Assembly: GCA_009741485.1 (NCBI GenBank)
Contig: CM019227.1
Span: forward strand, 13,415,655-13,479,654
Reading direction: 5' to 3'
Length of the DNA: 64,000 bases
Source of the DNA: Malurus cyaneus samueli
Lineage: Eukaryota; Chordata; Aves; Passeriformes; Maluridae
The notes below the pieces were generated by a model. It searched no databases and was not told the DNA's origin. It worked only from the letters and a program-made list of their open reading frames with translations. The translations under genes were made by a program, and so were the position numbers. Position 1 is the stretch's first letter. Each line of letters begins with the position of its first letter. Shown in pieces: positions 1 to 12,259 of this stretch.

Positions 1-3000
1 CTACACAATCAGGCTCAGAGTGTGAGCCAGAGAAACCCTTGGAACTCAGCTCAAAGCAGCAGGGCAGGCCAGGGTGTCTTTTTTCAACATCCTTGCAGAT
101 CACAGAGATGCACAGATGGTCCCTGATGTGCCACATCTCAGAAGAGAATGTTTATAACTGGGGTCCCTTGGGTACATGGGCACTGTCCCCTGGGATGGCA
201 CCTGAGCAGAGCTGGGGATTCCTACAGCAGATTCCTGGGAGATGTGCAAGATAACAGCTGCTGTCCTGGAGAAAATGATTGTGTAGAAAGGAGGGATAAA
301 GTGGAATGTCCGTGGTTTGATTTAATTTGCAATGGAGGAGTGTGAGGAAGGGGAGCTGGGCAGGTGAACACTGGGTATGCTCCAAGCCATGCAGCAGGGT
401 CCCAACTGAATTTTAATCAGATATCCTGGGAGGAGTTTGAACTGGGAACAAGGAGGATCAGATTTAAGGGCTGAGGGAGTAGGCAGCTGATCTTTCCTGG
501 CAAAACCATCATGAGAAAGTCTCTACTGACCTTTTCTTAGCACTCCCTTGCTGTTCATCTTCACACATCTTCACCTCCCTGGGATTCGCTGGCATCTTTT
601 GCCATTACTGGGCAATGACTGTTCTTAACTTCTTTTGTGAATTCAAAGATCTTCTGAGACTAAAGTGAGCAGTGGACAGGAAATGGACCTGTTGGTAGCC
701 CTGGCAGCGTGGGGACAGCCTTTAAAAAGTCACTGCACTTGCCTGGATTTCCTTATTTCCCATCCAAAAGATGGAGTTAACTATGCACATTTCCTCCATG
801 AAAACCATTTGGTATTTTCTGGTGAAAAATCCTATATAAGTTATAAGTGTTAATCATTTTTGTCACTCAGGCACTGATTTAGGAATTTCTGGAGTACTCC
901 CACATGTTGAGAATCACACCTATCTTAAGGACGAGAATATTAAATCCCAGTGCTGAACTGGGCTAATTTGACAATGACATATTTTTTCTGGGATAATGCC
1001 TCAGATAGATCTTATATAAGAAAATGAATTGCATTTATATCTGGAAAGAACTATGGATCCTATGATTTCACCTGTTTCAATCCAGCACTCCTGCATTTAT
1101 TGAAGGAATTTATGTGTTTTTTATGGTAGGGTTTTCAGAGAAACATTGCATCCTCTTTTTCAGTTGGTTCTTTGCACCAATGATTAATCACCTATTGACT
1201 TCTGTAAAAATTCTTGTTTCTTACTTTTTTTTTCTCTTTTGCAGAACAAGAAGCTAAATTAGTGAGGCGGTTTTTTGGTTTTTTTTTTGTTTTTTTCAGG
1301 GTATGGGTTGGGTCAGGTGGGTGGCTGAGTCAAAAATCTAACACACCATGAGTCTTGAAACTCATTGGTTCCTGTTGCTTAAAGGAGATTATTTATAATT
1401 ATTTATGTAAGAAATACTATTTTATTAGGAAAGTTGTTGAGGTAGGTCCTTAGGGATTTGGTCTAAAGGAGATGGTGCTTATTCAGTTAAAAACTTTGAT
1501 ACCAGCTACCATCCCATTGAGTTATCCAGCTTGACTTTTGGATGGTCACTATTAACTGGAAGGAAGGAATCACGGAGTGCAAAAAGAGCAAGCTTGACTG
1601 CTACTGTCATAATCTGCTCATAGTCACACATCATAATCACATTTTTAATCTATGAGTGGGCTTCAAAGGGTGTGTTCAGAAGGTTCCCCTTCAGTCCAGG
1701 TGTTATTAACCAAGGGAGAAAGCATCTGGAGGTCTCAGAATCGCAGCCAGAGAGCAGGGAGCCACCTTAGGAAAACAACAGGGAACCAGTGGGCAAAATG
1801 TGGCACTCAATCCACAGGATGTAGCCTGAATTGTCAGACTAAAGAGAACCATAAGGCCAGAAAAATAACCAGCCAGTGCAACCAGCTGGTGGAGCTTGAA
1901 AGAAATGGATTCACTTTCAGATGTGGAAGTGCTTGTGCAGGGCTGGCGAACAATAAACTTCAAACCTGCACCGACCTGTGAACAAATTACTCCAGTGTTT
2001 GACTTGTAATAACCAGCTAGATAATTAGGCAGGGAAAATGTGAACTCCTTAGCCATGAGGGCTGTCTGGGGATGCCAAAGTAGGTCATTAGCTAATAAAC
2101 CCCTCAGGCTCTGGAGAGGGAAGGGGAAGGCTGAAGAGAGCTGTTGGTAAAGGGCAGGTGGGAAGGCTCCACCACCAAACCCCAGCCTCTGCTGGCTCCA
2201 AGGGTTTCACTGCCTGTGAGAGTGCTGAGTTTCACTTCCCAGGAATCTGATTAGTCTGCTTTGGGGGGACTGCTAGATTAGGAGTCAGAGAATTAACTGG
2301 CAGGCCTTCAGCTAATTGTAAGCAAGAAAGCAGTCCCTGAAAACCACAGTGGAAATAGTTTAATTCAGACACATCTCATCACAGAATATGAAGAACTCTT
2401 TCCCCTTCCTCTGCTGCAGCTTCCTACTTAAAGTGTTAGGGAAGAAACTATAAACTTGTTTGAATCACCAGCAAAACTGTGTGCTGCCCCCAAAAAAAGG
2501 GAAAGGAAGTATTTTTAATGCTTATACATTATATAACACATAAGCATATATCATTTAAAAGGACATTAGCAACCTGACTTATTTCCTCATTTTGGTGATG
2601 ATGTATTAAAAGGAAAAATGTCCCTACTGCACTTTTCTCCTTACATAAAGCAGATTTGTGTCCACAGTGCCCGTGCTCAGGTCTGGTGTGCTGGAGCAGC
2701 CAAGGAGAAGATTTCTTTGCTTTTCCTTGAAGACCATTGCCAAAAGTTCTTGGGCAGCAGGTCCAGGCAGGCAAAGGTGGCACCAAGGGAGCCTGGTGGA
2801 CTCCACTCACGGCTCCTTTCAGGGGTCCTGGCTGCCACAAAGTGGAGACTTGTGGTAAAAAGGCAAAGCTTTCATGTGGATTTGGTAACACAGGTAACAC
2901 ATCCACCCTATTGATTTACAGATCTCTGAAATAGCCTTAGAATGCAGAGGAAGGAAAAGCTTGGTGTCATGGAAGGCTTTGGCAGCTGGAAGCCCACCCC

Positions 3001-3794
3001 TCCTCTTACACAAAGACATTGATCACAGAAGGTCTGCTGGGTTTGGTTTGCAAAGCCTTTTCCAGCCTGGCCCCTGCAGCAGCAGCAGCTGAGAGATGCT
3101 GTGAAGGAACCACCTCATGGAGTGAGCCATGCACAAAGTGCAGGAAAGTTTCATTGCAGCTGCTAAACCTAGGCAATATCACATCCTTGTGTACCAGGTG
3201 CTCTATCCAATGGGATTGACTGTTTATGCACATTTTTCCAGGCCACTTCCATGTACTGCAAAACACCTCGCAATACATTTTCCAAATCATACTTCAAAGA
3301 TTTTTTTTTTCCATTTTTTTTTCTGATGCCTCCGCATTGCCTGCATCTCAGGGTGCTACAGAAAAGAAAGAATTTGCAACTTTTGTGGGTGTTATAAGTA
3401 CAAGAACACATTCAGAAATGATCCTCACCAGGAGAGTTTCAGCTGTAATTTACTTTTGGCCTTTGCTGTGAGTCTACATCAAAAAATTTTTCTAGGAGCT
3501 GTGTATCTGCTGTGAGCCCCTGTTTGTGTCTAGATCCAAGGAAACAGCTGTAACACTTCAGCAAGGGCCCTTCGGTTTCTCTGGACAGGACAAATGTCAT
3601 TCCTCCAGCAGGAGAGGAGGCTCTGGGGCACTGCAGTGGTGATGGAGGTCAGGATTCCCTTCCCAGTGGAGGAGCTCAGTCACCTTCCATGCTGGCCATC
3701 CTCAGGATGTGCCTGCACTGCTCACCCACTCTCCAAAGGGGATGGCAGCTCTCCATGGGCTGCTTTTGCTCTGTGTGACTGCAGACAGGCACTG
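1..3794. other. Unique non-coding DNA, no gene seen
   Basis: I recognise no gene, transposon or RNA here. The open frames are at most about 125 codons, overlap on both strands, and encode nothing recognisable. Short T-rich tracts lie at about 1272-1298 and 3301-3322. An AATAAA at about 1951 stands alone with no gene upstream that it could serve. The stretch has the mixed AT-rich composition of vertebrate intergenic or intronic DNA. Confidence 0.7.
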
Positions 3795-4076
3795 CTGGCC
3801 ATCCTCAGCACTCCTGAGCAGTGATGCTGGCCATCCTCAGCACTCCTGGCCATCCTCAGCACTCCTGAGTGATCCTGGCCATCCTCAGCACTCCTGACCA
3901 TCCTCAGCACTCCTGAGCAGCACTCCTGGCCATCCTCAGCACTCCTGGCCATCCTCAGCACTCCTGACCATCCTCAGCTCTCCTGACCATCCTCAGCTCT
4001 CCTGGCCATCCTCAGCACTCCTGACCATCCTCAGCACTCCTGAGCAGCACTCCTGGTCATCCTCAGCACTCCTGGG
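3795..4076. repeat. 19-bp minisatellite (CATCCTCAGCACTCCTGGC)
   Basis: About a dozen tandem copies of a 19-bp unit read CATCCTCAGCACTCCTGGC, with variants ending TGACC, TGAGC or CAGCTCTCC. Some units carry insertions such as CAGCACTCCTGAG. The array is C/T-rich on the plus strand. It produces stop-free reading on both strands for part of its length, which explains open frames there. It is a GC-rich minisatellite of a kind common in bird genomes. Confidence 0.93.
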
Positions 4077-7023
4077 CTCAGAGCTGGGCTGTGGCTGATG
4101 CCAGGCTCCCGAGCCCAAGCCTTGGGATTGTTGCACAAATGCTGCTCAGGCGTTGTGAGGATAATAATAGACGGGAGTCCTACAGAAATAAAGCTAATAC
4201 TGAGCCTTGCTGCTTTCTTTCCAGTGGGATTTTGGTTTTATGGGCAGAAGCTCTGCACAGGGGAGGACAATTTCCCCATTTCCACCATGAGGTTTGTGCC
4301 ATCCTGCCCCTGCCAGGTTCTGCAGCTGGGGGAGCACCCAGGGCTGTGGCCAGGAGCACCACGAGTGGGGTTGAACTGAACAGAGAGAAGATGGTCACAT
4401 ATTCACCATGGAAGCTTTGGGGTAAGTCAGAACTCTTATTATTGTTTTATCATATATTTTGAGCTTCATATTTAATTCAGGTCAAATCTAAACTACTAAA
4501 CAGCACTGTTATGCAGCACGCATATCAGATAAATGAAGTGTGGGTTTTGCACAGCTCTGACCTAGTTCCTTCATGCAATGTTTTCTAAAAGAAAAAATTG
4601 AAATCTTTTATCTGAACACGAAACGAGTCTTTGTTCCCCTGCCTATTGCAGCACTTTGCATATATTTGGTTTCGAAGAGGGATGAAATTTGCCATTCCCT
4701 CACAGGTGCCATAAAGGCTTGTCTTTGCTGGTAACCCAACCCAGGGGTGTATTGGCAAAAGGAATATCTGCCAGCAGAGGCACACAGAGTGATCTTGACA
4801 CCTCAGATAGCAGAAAGACAGGACCAGAGTTGACAAACATTAATAAAACATTAAAAATAGCTAGATGTTTTTAAAAAGAGTAATTCTATTTTGGTACTGT
4901 TCTCAAAAAGTGAAAAAAAAGAAGATATTTGCAGCAAAGAAGAGGCAAACCACAGTGTGGAATGTCAAGATATTTGAGACTTACAAAACACAGATGTGCT
5001 TTTCTAATTCTTCTGAAACAAATACATACTTCCTACCATCTATAGCTCTGTAAAGATTTTGAGTCTGAGAAAGAAAGAGAACACAGGTGATGAAAATTTC
5101 TTAAATTTATTTAAATTTCAATTTACATTATTTTAAAAAATAATTTTGCCCTGAATTATTAAGAAATCCGTAAAATAGCTATGGGATTTCTTTTCATGTT
5201 TGTAATCAAACATGGGTTTAGGTAATTTATTTTCATTATTTTTTATTTTAGAAATCATGATAGATTCTGATTATGATTAAAATGGGAAAAGTAAATGTAG
5301 AAGGAAAGTGATGAAAACCAAAATACAATGTTCTGCATTCAAACCCCCACTGAACTATCAAGAAAATTAATGTTTAATTAACTCCCTGATTTTAGAGAAC
5401 TAGCTGGTGTTCTGTTATAAAAAAATGATGTCAAATTGTCAGCTAGGCAGTGTTAGTGAGTGTTTCATGGCAGTTATGGGGCAGATTCCACCACGAGAGC
5501 TCGGAGCTGCTCATCACTGCTTGGCAGCATCAGGGGAAATGCTGATATTCCAAGGGACTGCTTGGAGAAGCACTGGGCAATCTGTAACCCTTCAGGATGC
5601 CCAATAGCTGCACTCAGAATTAACAGAAATGGGAGCTGGGATGAGAGCTGAGGTAGGTGGAGGGGATGGGGATTCCATCAGGTGATGATCCCAGTGGGAT
5701 TCTGCCCTGGCTGCAGGAACCCCGGTGCCTTTGCAGGGCAGCAGCGTGTACCAACACAGTTTAATCCTCCCCACAGTTTCCATTCCAGGCCTTCTGCTTG
5801 GCCAGGCTCTTTCCCCTTTTATTTTTTAACTCTCCTTGCCACTATCCTCCATTTCTGTTTTGTTTTCCCTGCACCTTCCTGACACCCTTGAGGATGTAAC
5901 GCTTGTTAATCCGGTGTATGAAGCTCTCAAACCTGAAACCACACCATGGTTCCTCTCTTTTATCCATTATTTATCAGGAAGGCTTTCAAAAGCAGTGATC
6001 ACTGCTCGACACAAAGGCTGGACAGCTCACAAGACAGCACATGTACCAGCTCAGGAAAGCTGTGGAGACACAGCAGAAATGCCTCAAGTGAGAGAGAGAA
6101 ATGCAGGTTCTGGGAAAGGTAAAGTGCAGGAACTCTGGGTCTGTCTCTGTGGGATATGGCTCTTTGCTTTTACTTTGAAAACTGAGGGGAGAAACAAACA
6201 AAATACCCCATTAATGGCAGTGTGTTGTTATTTAAATCAGCAGTGCAGGGTTATTTCTGTGGTAAAGTCAGCTTTCTGCAGATTTTCCTGCTCCCTGGAA
6301 CTTTGGGTCAGGGGACAGTCAGTAAATAGCTCATGAGAAATCCCTGTCTGTGTGAGTTTGGACTGGGTCTGGCACTTACAAAGGTGAGATCAGATGAGAG
6401 AGATCAGGACCCTGCCCTGGATGGTGCACTGCAGCTCCTGGCCCCTCTAATTCCCAGCAGAACCACCAAAATACGGCTGTGGCCACCACCTCTGGCTCCA
6501 TCACCTGCTGTCAAGGATAACAGCAGAGCTTGGAGGGGGATTCTCCAAAATTCTGTGCTTTCCTGAATTTTCTTCCTTGTATATGGAATTGCAAAAATCT
6601 GAACCCAACCAGAGATGGGCAAAACATTGACCAAGGGACTCATTGCCCAAAACAACTCTCTCCAGCTCTTTGCCTCACCAAGCTGCTCTTAGATGTTGCT
6701 GACATTATTCCTGCACATTTGGAGTGAAGCAGAACTCTGGAGAGAAAATATAAATTCCCAAGAGGTCTCTTCAAATCCAGTTTTATTTGAACAATAAAAT
6801 TTGGCAGAACCCAGGTTTCCTGAACTACTTTTTCTTGGCTCCATTCTCATGCTTCTTTCTGTAACTCAGAGGCATGTCCAGCTTGGATATGGAGAGGAAA
6901 TAAAAAATAAGACCAGACTGGGAGACGACTTCATTGAGATTCTGTTTTGGCTTCTAGCATTTGTGGGTAATACTAAGAAATTAGTCAAGTAGGATTTTTA
7001 CACTTCATGTATGATTATGCTGG

Positions 7024-7118
7024 GCATAATTCTGCTGTCACTCTTGCAAAAATAAATACTGAAACTAATGGAGTTATATGAAAATAAAACTGATGTAAAT
7101 GAGAAGAGAATCGGCCCC
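7024..7118. repeat. Possible degraded ancient amniote repeat
   Basis: The stretch has the order ATTCTGCTGTCACTC, then CTAATGGAGTTATAT, then GATGTAAATGAGAAGAGAAT followed by CGGCCC. I recall an old inverted-repeat family in amniotes with a TCTGCTCTCA-type left end, a central AATGGAGTTA and a GTGTAAATGAGAGCAGAAT-type right end. The match is by memory of the pattern only, and I cannot name the family with certainty. It could be coincidental similarity in AT-rich DNA. Confidence 0.3.
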
Positions 7119-8155
7119 CCTGTGGATATGAGATCAGATTACTACCATACTCTTATTTATACTAAAACTCCTTTATACCTCTGACAATCAAAAGTGGTTT
7201 TAAATTGGTGGAACGGTGATATCCACTCATTTTAAGATGCCTTTGTGCTTTATGAGCAGTGGCAAAGGCTTTATTGTAAGTGTGAATAGAATCCCCTGTT
7301 AACAGAGGCAAAGTGTGGTGAGGAATGTGGAAAGAAACTCAGGTGGGACAAGCAGGTGTTCTGAAATTGTTACGACTTTTCTTGGCACGAAGATATATAA
7401 TCAGATTTATTTTAAAATATCCCAAATCCTGTATTATGCTTCTCTGTATAAAACTATCAGACTTTGGATAACATGCTGCTATGATGATTCGTGAAATTTA
7501 ACGTCAGGAAGAACTGTCAGATAAGGAAAGCAGAAATCCTGCCACCTTAGAAGGGTCTGAATGAAGAACTGAAAGGTTTCTCAGTCTCCTTGAGGAGCAG
7601 CCCCAAAAGGAGCAGCAGGTTAGATACCATCATGGTCGTTCCCAAGCAGAGGATCATGCTGGAGTTATGGGGTTTTGGTGTTCTGGAACCCCATAGCTGA
7701 CATGAATGGAGGTGAAGAGGAGTGAAATGGGGCTCAGCTGTTTCCTGTCACTTGGGGAGCCCCTCTGACCCCATGAGCAGGTAACTCAGGTGAATTTGGA
7801 GGCTGATTTATGTGCCCAGGCAGAGCAGCAGCTCCTGCAGTGCCCCAGGGGTTCCTCTGACAGACCCTGGCATTGTCAAGCGCTGCCCATCAGAACTGCC
7901 GAGGTGTGGGATGGGCACAGAAAATAAAAACTGGATAAACACCTGAGCATGTGGCTCTGCAGAGGCCTGAAGCACAATTAGCTGTGGTTTTTACACTCTC
8001 TTTACAGAGTATAAGGAAAAGCAGCGTGTTTACATACAGAGTTCAGCACCAGGAGCTGTGCTGTGATTTGCTCTCTAGAAAAGCACTGCTGCAGCCTCTG
8101 ATTTCATAATCTGTCTCTGAACTCATGGTCTGTCAAGTACATCTCAAGACTATCC

Positions 8156-8497
8156 GTGTTTGGATGTCAGATTATATTTTCTAGGGAGCACAGCTTCTAT
8201 TTATTCTTAACTCCACTGATGATTTTCCCAGGTTTCTGCCATATGCTGCACATCACAGATGAGTATTTTGCTGTCTTAAAATGTGACAACTCTGTATCCA
8301 GTTTATTTAATAGTTCTGTCATGTCAGCATTGTCATTAGCACTGAATTACAACAGGGGATATTTAAGCACCGGATTATGGCATCCAATATTTGTTAAAAA
8401 ACAAATAACAAGGGCAGACATTTTAAGAAGAGCCAGTAATATTTTTAAAACATCAGTCATCAACAAAGTCATAAAGACTGATTTAGTGACTAATTAA
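8156..8497 (+). other. Open 113-codon stretch, coding status doubtful
   Basis: An ATG at 8156 opens a 113-codon frame in AT-rich sequence, which is longer than usual for such composition. The translation has a hydrophobic start and no recognisable domain. I see no promoter, clear splice sites or polyadenylation signal tied to it. The simplest reading is a chance open frame, possibly inside a conserved non-coding element. Confidence 0.15.
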
Positions 8498-9159
8498 ACA
8501 AAGTTTGCTGAATGGTTATGCCTACCTAGATAAACTGCAGTTTTATGCATCTGTCTCACTGTGGGCTTTATGCATTATTCACACACACTGACAAAACTCT
8601 GTTGAAAAAAGAATGTGTAGACAATATATTTAATGAACAGTTTTAAGAGCTTGAAGATTAAAAACAGCAGAAGATTTGCAAACTCATATTCAGAAAGGAT
8701 GCAGATGTATTCTTGTGCATAAATTCTGTATATGCAAAACAGATATAATGTGTAGTACTTTGCAAGGTTAATATTGATCAATTCTTTTGAAACCACATTC
8801 TTGTCCTGCTGAAAGTAAATGCCCTGTTTAGATTCAGTAGTACAGAGAAAATAAGTGGGTAGTTAGATAAATACTATGCAAACCACAGCCTTTTAAACTC
8901 TGGAGTCAAATAAATGCTGACTGCTGAACGATAGCAGTCATTTAGTGCTACCATTTCCCTGCTGTAATATCACCAGCCCATCAAAGCAGTGAAATTTAAA
9001 TCCCTTTAAAAATGGGGATTATTTATGTGCCTGAAATGACATATTTTATTGGATTAGAAATACAATTCCAAATAGGGAGCTGATTTGAACAATAATTGCA
9101 AGTTCCTTTTTATAAGAACGACAGCCTTGTTTTTCTGCTGGTTTTTTTCCAACTCTTTC

Positions 9160-9192
9160 CTCTCTCTCTCTTTTTTTTTTTTTTTTTTTTTT
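9160..9192. repeat. (CT)n plus poly-T tract
   Basis: A short CT dinucleotide run leads into 22 consecutive T residues. It could be the poly-A tail of an old minus-strand retroposon or a simple expansion. No retroposon body is recognisable beside it. Confidence 0.9.
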
Positions 9193-9493
9193 AATTTTAT
9201 TTATTTTATAAACACTTCTCTTTTAACATCTTCCTACTGCTTGAACCAAGAACAACCCAAAAACTGTAAGGGAAAGAGTTTCAATCAGCTGGGAATTTGT
9301 GGGTTTTCCTCATTTTGACCATTGCAACCCAAACCCAAGCATCAGCAGGCAGATTTTATATCTTTCTGTTTATTTCCCCACTATGACTTTTCAGCAGACC
9401 TCAACATTTAACTCACATGAGTGCACATTTTTCTTATGGAAGCAATTCTTCTGACATGTTCAAGTTATTAACTTTGCTTTACCATTGTTTGGG
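9193..9493. other. Unique left flank of block A
   Basis: Non-coding sequence lies between the poly-T tract and the left edge of duplicated block A. I see no gene or repeat in it. It is present only once, so the second copy of block A starts exactly where the assembly gap ends and lacks this flank. Confidence 0.6.
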
Positions 9494-11701
9494 ATGATTT
9501 ATCTGCCCGTTCTCACAGGCTGCTGGGAGATGTCCAGCCTCTTCCTTCACAGCAACTTTGTGTTGATTGGAAAACCTGCAACAAACTGAAAAATCTTGCA
9601 CACAGTCTTTGTCTCATCAGCTTCGATGTGGCTCTTCCCCAGCATTGCAATGAAATCGAAATATTGGTTGACTCTTTAGGTTTTCAGGTTGCTGCCAGCA
9701 TTGTAGCTTTGTGCTGAGCAAACTGCCCTGACAGGATGTGGGAATGGAGAAGGGGAGAAGCAAGAATTGGTGTTGCTGCAGTGTCCCTGCTGGGCAGCCA
9801 GGGGATGGGGTTATTAATTCAGTCTGGAGCCATCTGACATTTCACGTGAGTCGGAGCTGGAGCTGGCAGCACAGCGGGACAATAGATTCACAATTAGCAA
9901 ATATTTTAATGTGCACTGCTATGTCCTTTAATCAGCTGCTCTCCCAGCTTTTTCCTGTTTACTTTTCTGTGGAGAAGGTTTGTTCTTGTGAGAAGGTTTC
10001 TCTGAGCAGATCTCTCCATTGGCAGGAAGGGGATGGAGCAGCAGTGTCTGTGTTCAGAGCTCAAGGACACAGTGAGTGACAAACACTGCACCCTCCTGTC
10101 CTTACAAAGGGTCCAGAGCCAGGCAAGTGCAGGGCACGAGACCCTAAAAAGTCTCTCATGAGGAGGATGTGAGCAGGAGAACATGAATCTCTTCAAATAT
10201 TTCTCTGCTGCATTTGTTGGCTCATCATTTTTCAAGGTGTTTGGTGAAGTGAAAATATTTCTGTAAATCAGCTCTACTTCTGCATAGTTCACAGAGAATA
10301 AAACATCTGTGTAGTGTAACAGAACAACTTGTAGCTCGGTGAAAATTATAAACTTGTGATCTTGAATTAAATAATATCCCACTTCCTACAAACTGTGCGA
10401 TTGAGAAAAAAAATGCTGTTTTTTACTGGCCTCCTCTAACCCCACACTGCAGGGATTAGTCCCAAGAAGGCATAATGGAGGGATAAAATAGGAGTGGCCT
10501 ACCTCCATGGGTTATCTTTCCTGGCCTTGGCTACCACTGGGCTTCAGATTCCCAGCAAAAGCAAAATTTCCTCCCAATTCATTCATTCTGTGTGGCTCGT
10601 TAGGCTGCTGCTTTCCCCGTACCAGGACAGGCTGCACACTTTATTGATTAAGCTGCTTGCTTTTCCCTTTCAGTGACATCCCTCATCTGAATGTGTGTGT
10701 GTTTTGCTGAATCAGCTGTGTATTGAAATGCTGGAGGGTTCAGCTGCTCTTCTGTTTGAGCTGCATATTTGGTTTAATCCTCTTGTGATTTTTTGCTTGT
10801 TCATCTGGCTACTACTTTAGCCAAGTAATTCTGGGGGGTGGAGGGGTTGCACTGCCAATTTAGTTTCTGACTGGGAAACATATTCTATAAAATGAGTTCA
10901 GTCATTCGGGGCTGCAACTGTAAATTGCTGGAGTCAAAGGCCTTTTTAAGGAGAAAAAAGAAAAGATTTATTTAATTTCCAGGGTTGGGAATACTGGGGG
11001 AGTTCCCAGCCTGGAAGCTAAAAATAAATAATCAGGAAAAAAACCTGAAGCTGGGGGAGGATGGGGTGAGGGGGGTGTCAGTCTAAACTGAGATTTAAGA
11101 AGATCAGCTCATTGTCTCTGTCAGCATCTGTGGAAGCTGGGAAGCCAAGCACAGGGAGCACAGGTACAAATCCAAGCACATTTCACACAAACCGTGCATT
11201 CCCATGGCAGTAACTTCCCTCAGATTTGAAGCTGGGGTCACAGATTGATTTATATATTTATTTATTTTCTATGGATAGAGATCCCAGGCTTTAAGGGTTG
11301 CTTTACAATGCAGACCCAGAAATGTCAGCAGCCCCAAACCCCACCCAATTCTAGCCAAGAAATCAGTTTGCTCCAGCATCATCTCTCTTTTTTGGCATTG
11401 AGCTCCTCTGTGAGACCTTCCCCTAGGGGTCAAGCAGCCTGACTAGCAAGTGTGGTCCCCATCTCAGTTCTTCTCCATGTTTGTTTTTTTTTTCCTGAAC
11501 ACAGTTTGGGTTTGTATGTATAGCAATAGTGCTGTAGAACATTCCTTAATCTTTTACAGCTTGTGATTATCACTTGACATTATGGTATTGTTTCTGCCAA
11601 ATCCTGTACTTGTGGCATTTTGGAAATGGACGTGATAAGAGAGAAGTGTTATCAGCAAACCTTGTGTTTTCTCAGTAGAACAAAGCAAGATTGTTAGCTG
11701 T
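9494..11701 (+). repeat. Duplicated block A, first copy (2.2 kb)
   Basis: This block recurs in direct orientation at 18919-21110. The match begins at ATGATTTATCTGCCCGTTCT and runs to TTGTTAGCTGT. By eye I count about 17 differences in 2.2 kb, a mix of substitutions (for example GCACGAG versus GCATGAG) and small indels (for example GAGAAGGTTTC versus GAGGTTTC), or roughly 99% identity. Open frames occur on both strands (for example 9738-10079 plus and 9906-10382 minus) but match nothing known and are probably not coding. In this copy the block continues into unique sequence at 11702. Confidence 0.95.
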
Positions 11702-12160
11702 AAAAAAATACTTCTGGGAGGTTCCCAGAAAAAAAGGTTTTTGGGTACTCCTTGTGCTCAAAGGATTCTGGTACAGTCTGAGCACTGTAATGGCCATTCA
11801 GTGGAATTTATTTCAGTGTCTGCACTGCAAGTCAGTAAAATTATTACTAGAGGTTCTGTGATCCTCTTCATCTAGGCTCTGCATTTAATGGGGACATTAA
11901 ACAAAACTCAAAACAGTGTAAAACATCAGCTACTGGAGAAAATGGCAAAGTTGCAGTAAAGTCTGGCACGAGACAGATGTTCAGTGCTGGTGAGCAGAAT
12001 GTGCACAAATGATGTTGACAGTCCGTGTTTCAGGACTCAGCTCTGGCAGCCCTCAGCACCACAGGGAAGATCCTCTGCAGTTCCTTGTCATTATGTCCCT
12101 TTTGAAAACGGGGCATCTTGTGTACCGGCATTTCTGTTTACTGAGTGCATTTTCTCTTAC
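11702..12160. other. Unique spacer after block A
   Basis: This stretch is found only after the first copy of block A. The second copy jumps straight into inverted block B' at the equivalent point. I see no gene in it. It becomes GC-rich just before the 11-bp minisatellite. Confidence 0.6.
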
Positions 12161-12220
12161 TTCAATATTGTTGCATTTTAAAAGCATCACTTCGATATTG
12201 TTGCACTTTAAAAGCATCCT
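12161..12220. repeat. 30-bp tandem duplication
   Basis: Two adjacent 30-bp copies (12161-12190 and 12191-12220) of a unit starting TTCAATATTGTTGCATTTTA differ at about three positions. They lie 40 bp upstream of the 11-bp minisatellite, so this edge appears prone to slippage or duplication. Confidence 0.9.
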
Positions 12221-12259
12221 CCCGCAGGGCCTGGGGCAGCGGCGGTGCAGGAGGAGATG

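Larger units (their letters stand above)
4077..9159. other. Unique AT-rich non-coding DNA
   Basis: I see no supported gene. The longest open frames are 166 codons (5836-6336, plus strand) and 113 codons (8156-8497, plus strand). Neither resembles a family I know, and neither has convincing exon boundaries. 5090-5400 is notably AT-rich. One possible ancient repeat is listed separately at 7024-7118. Confidence 0.65.
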
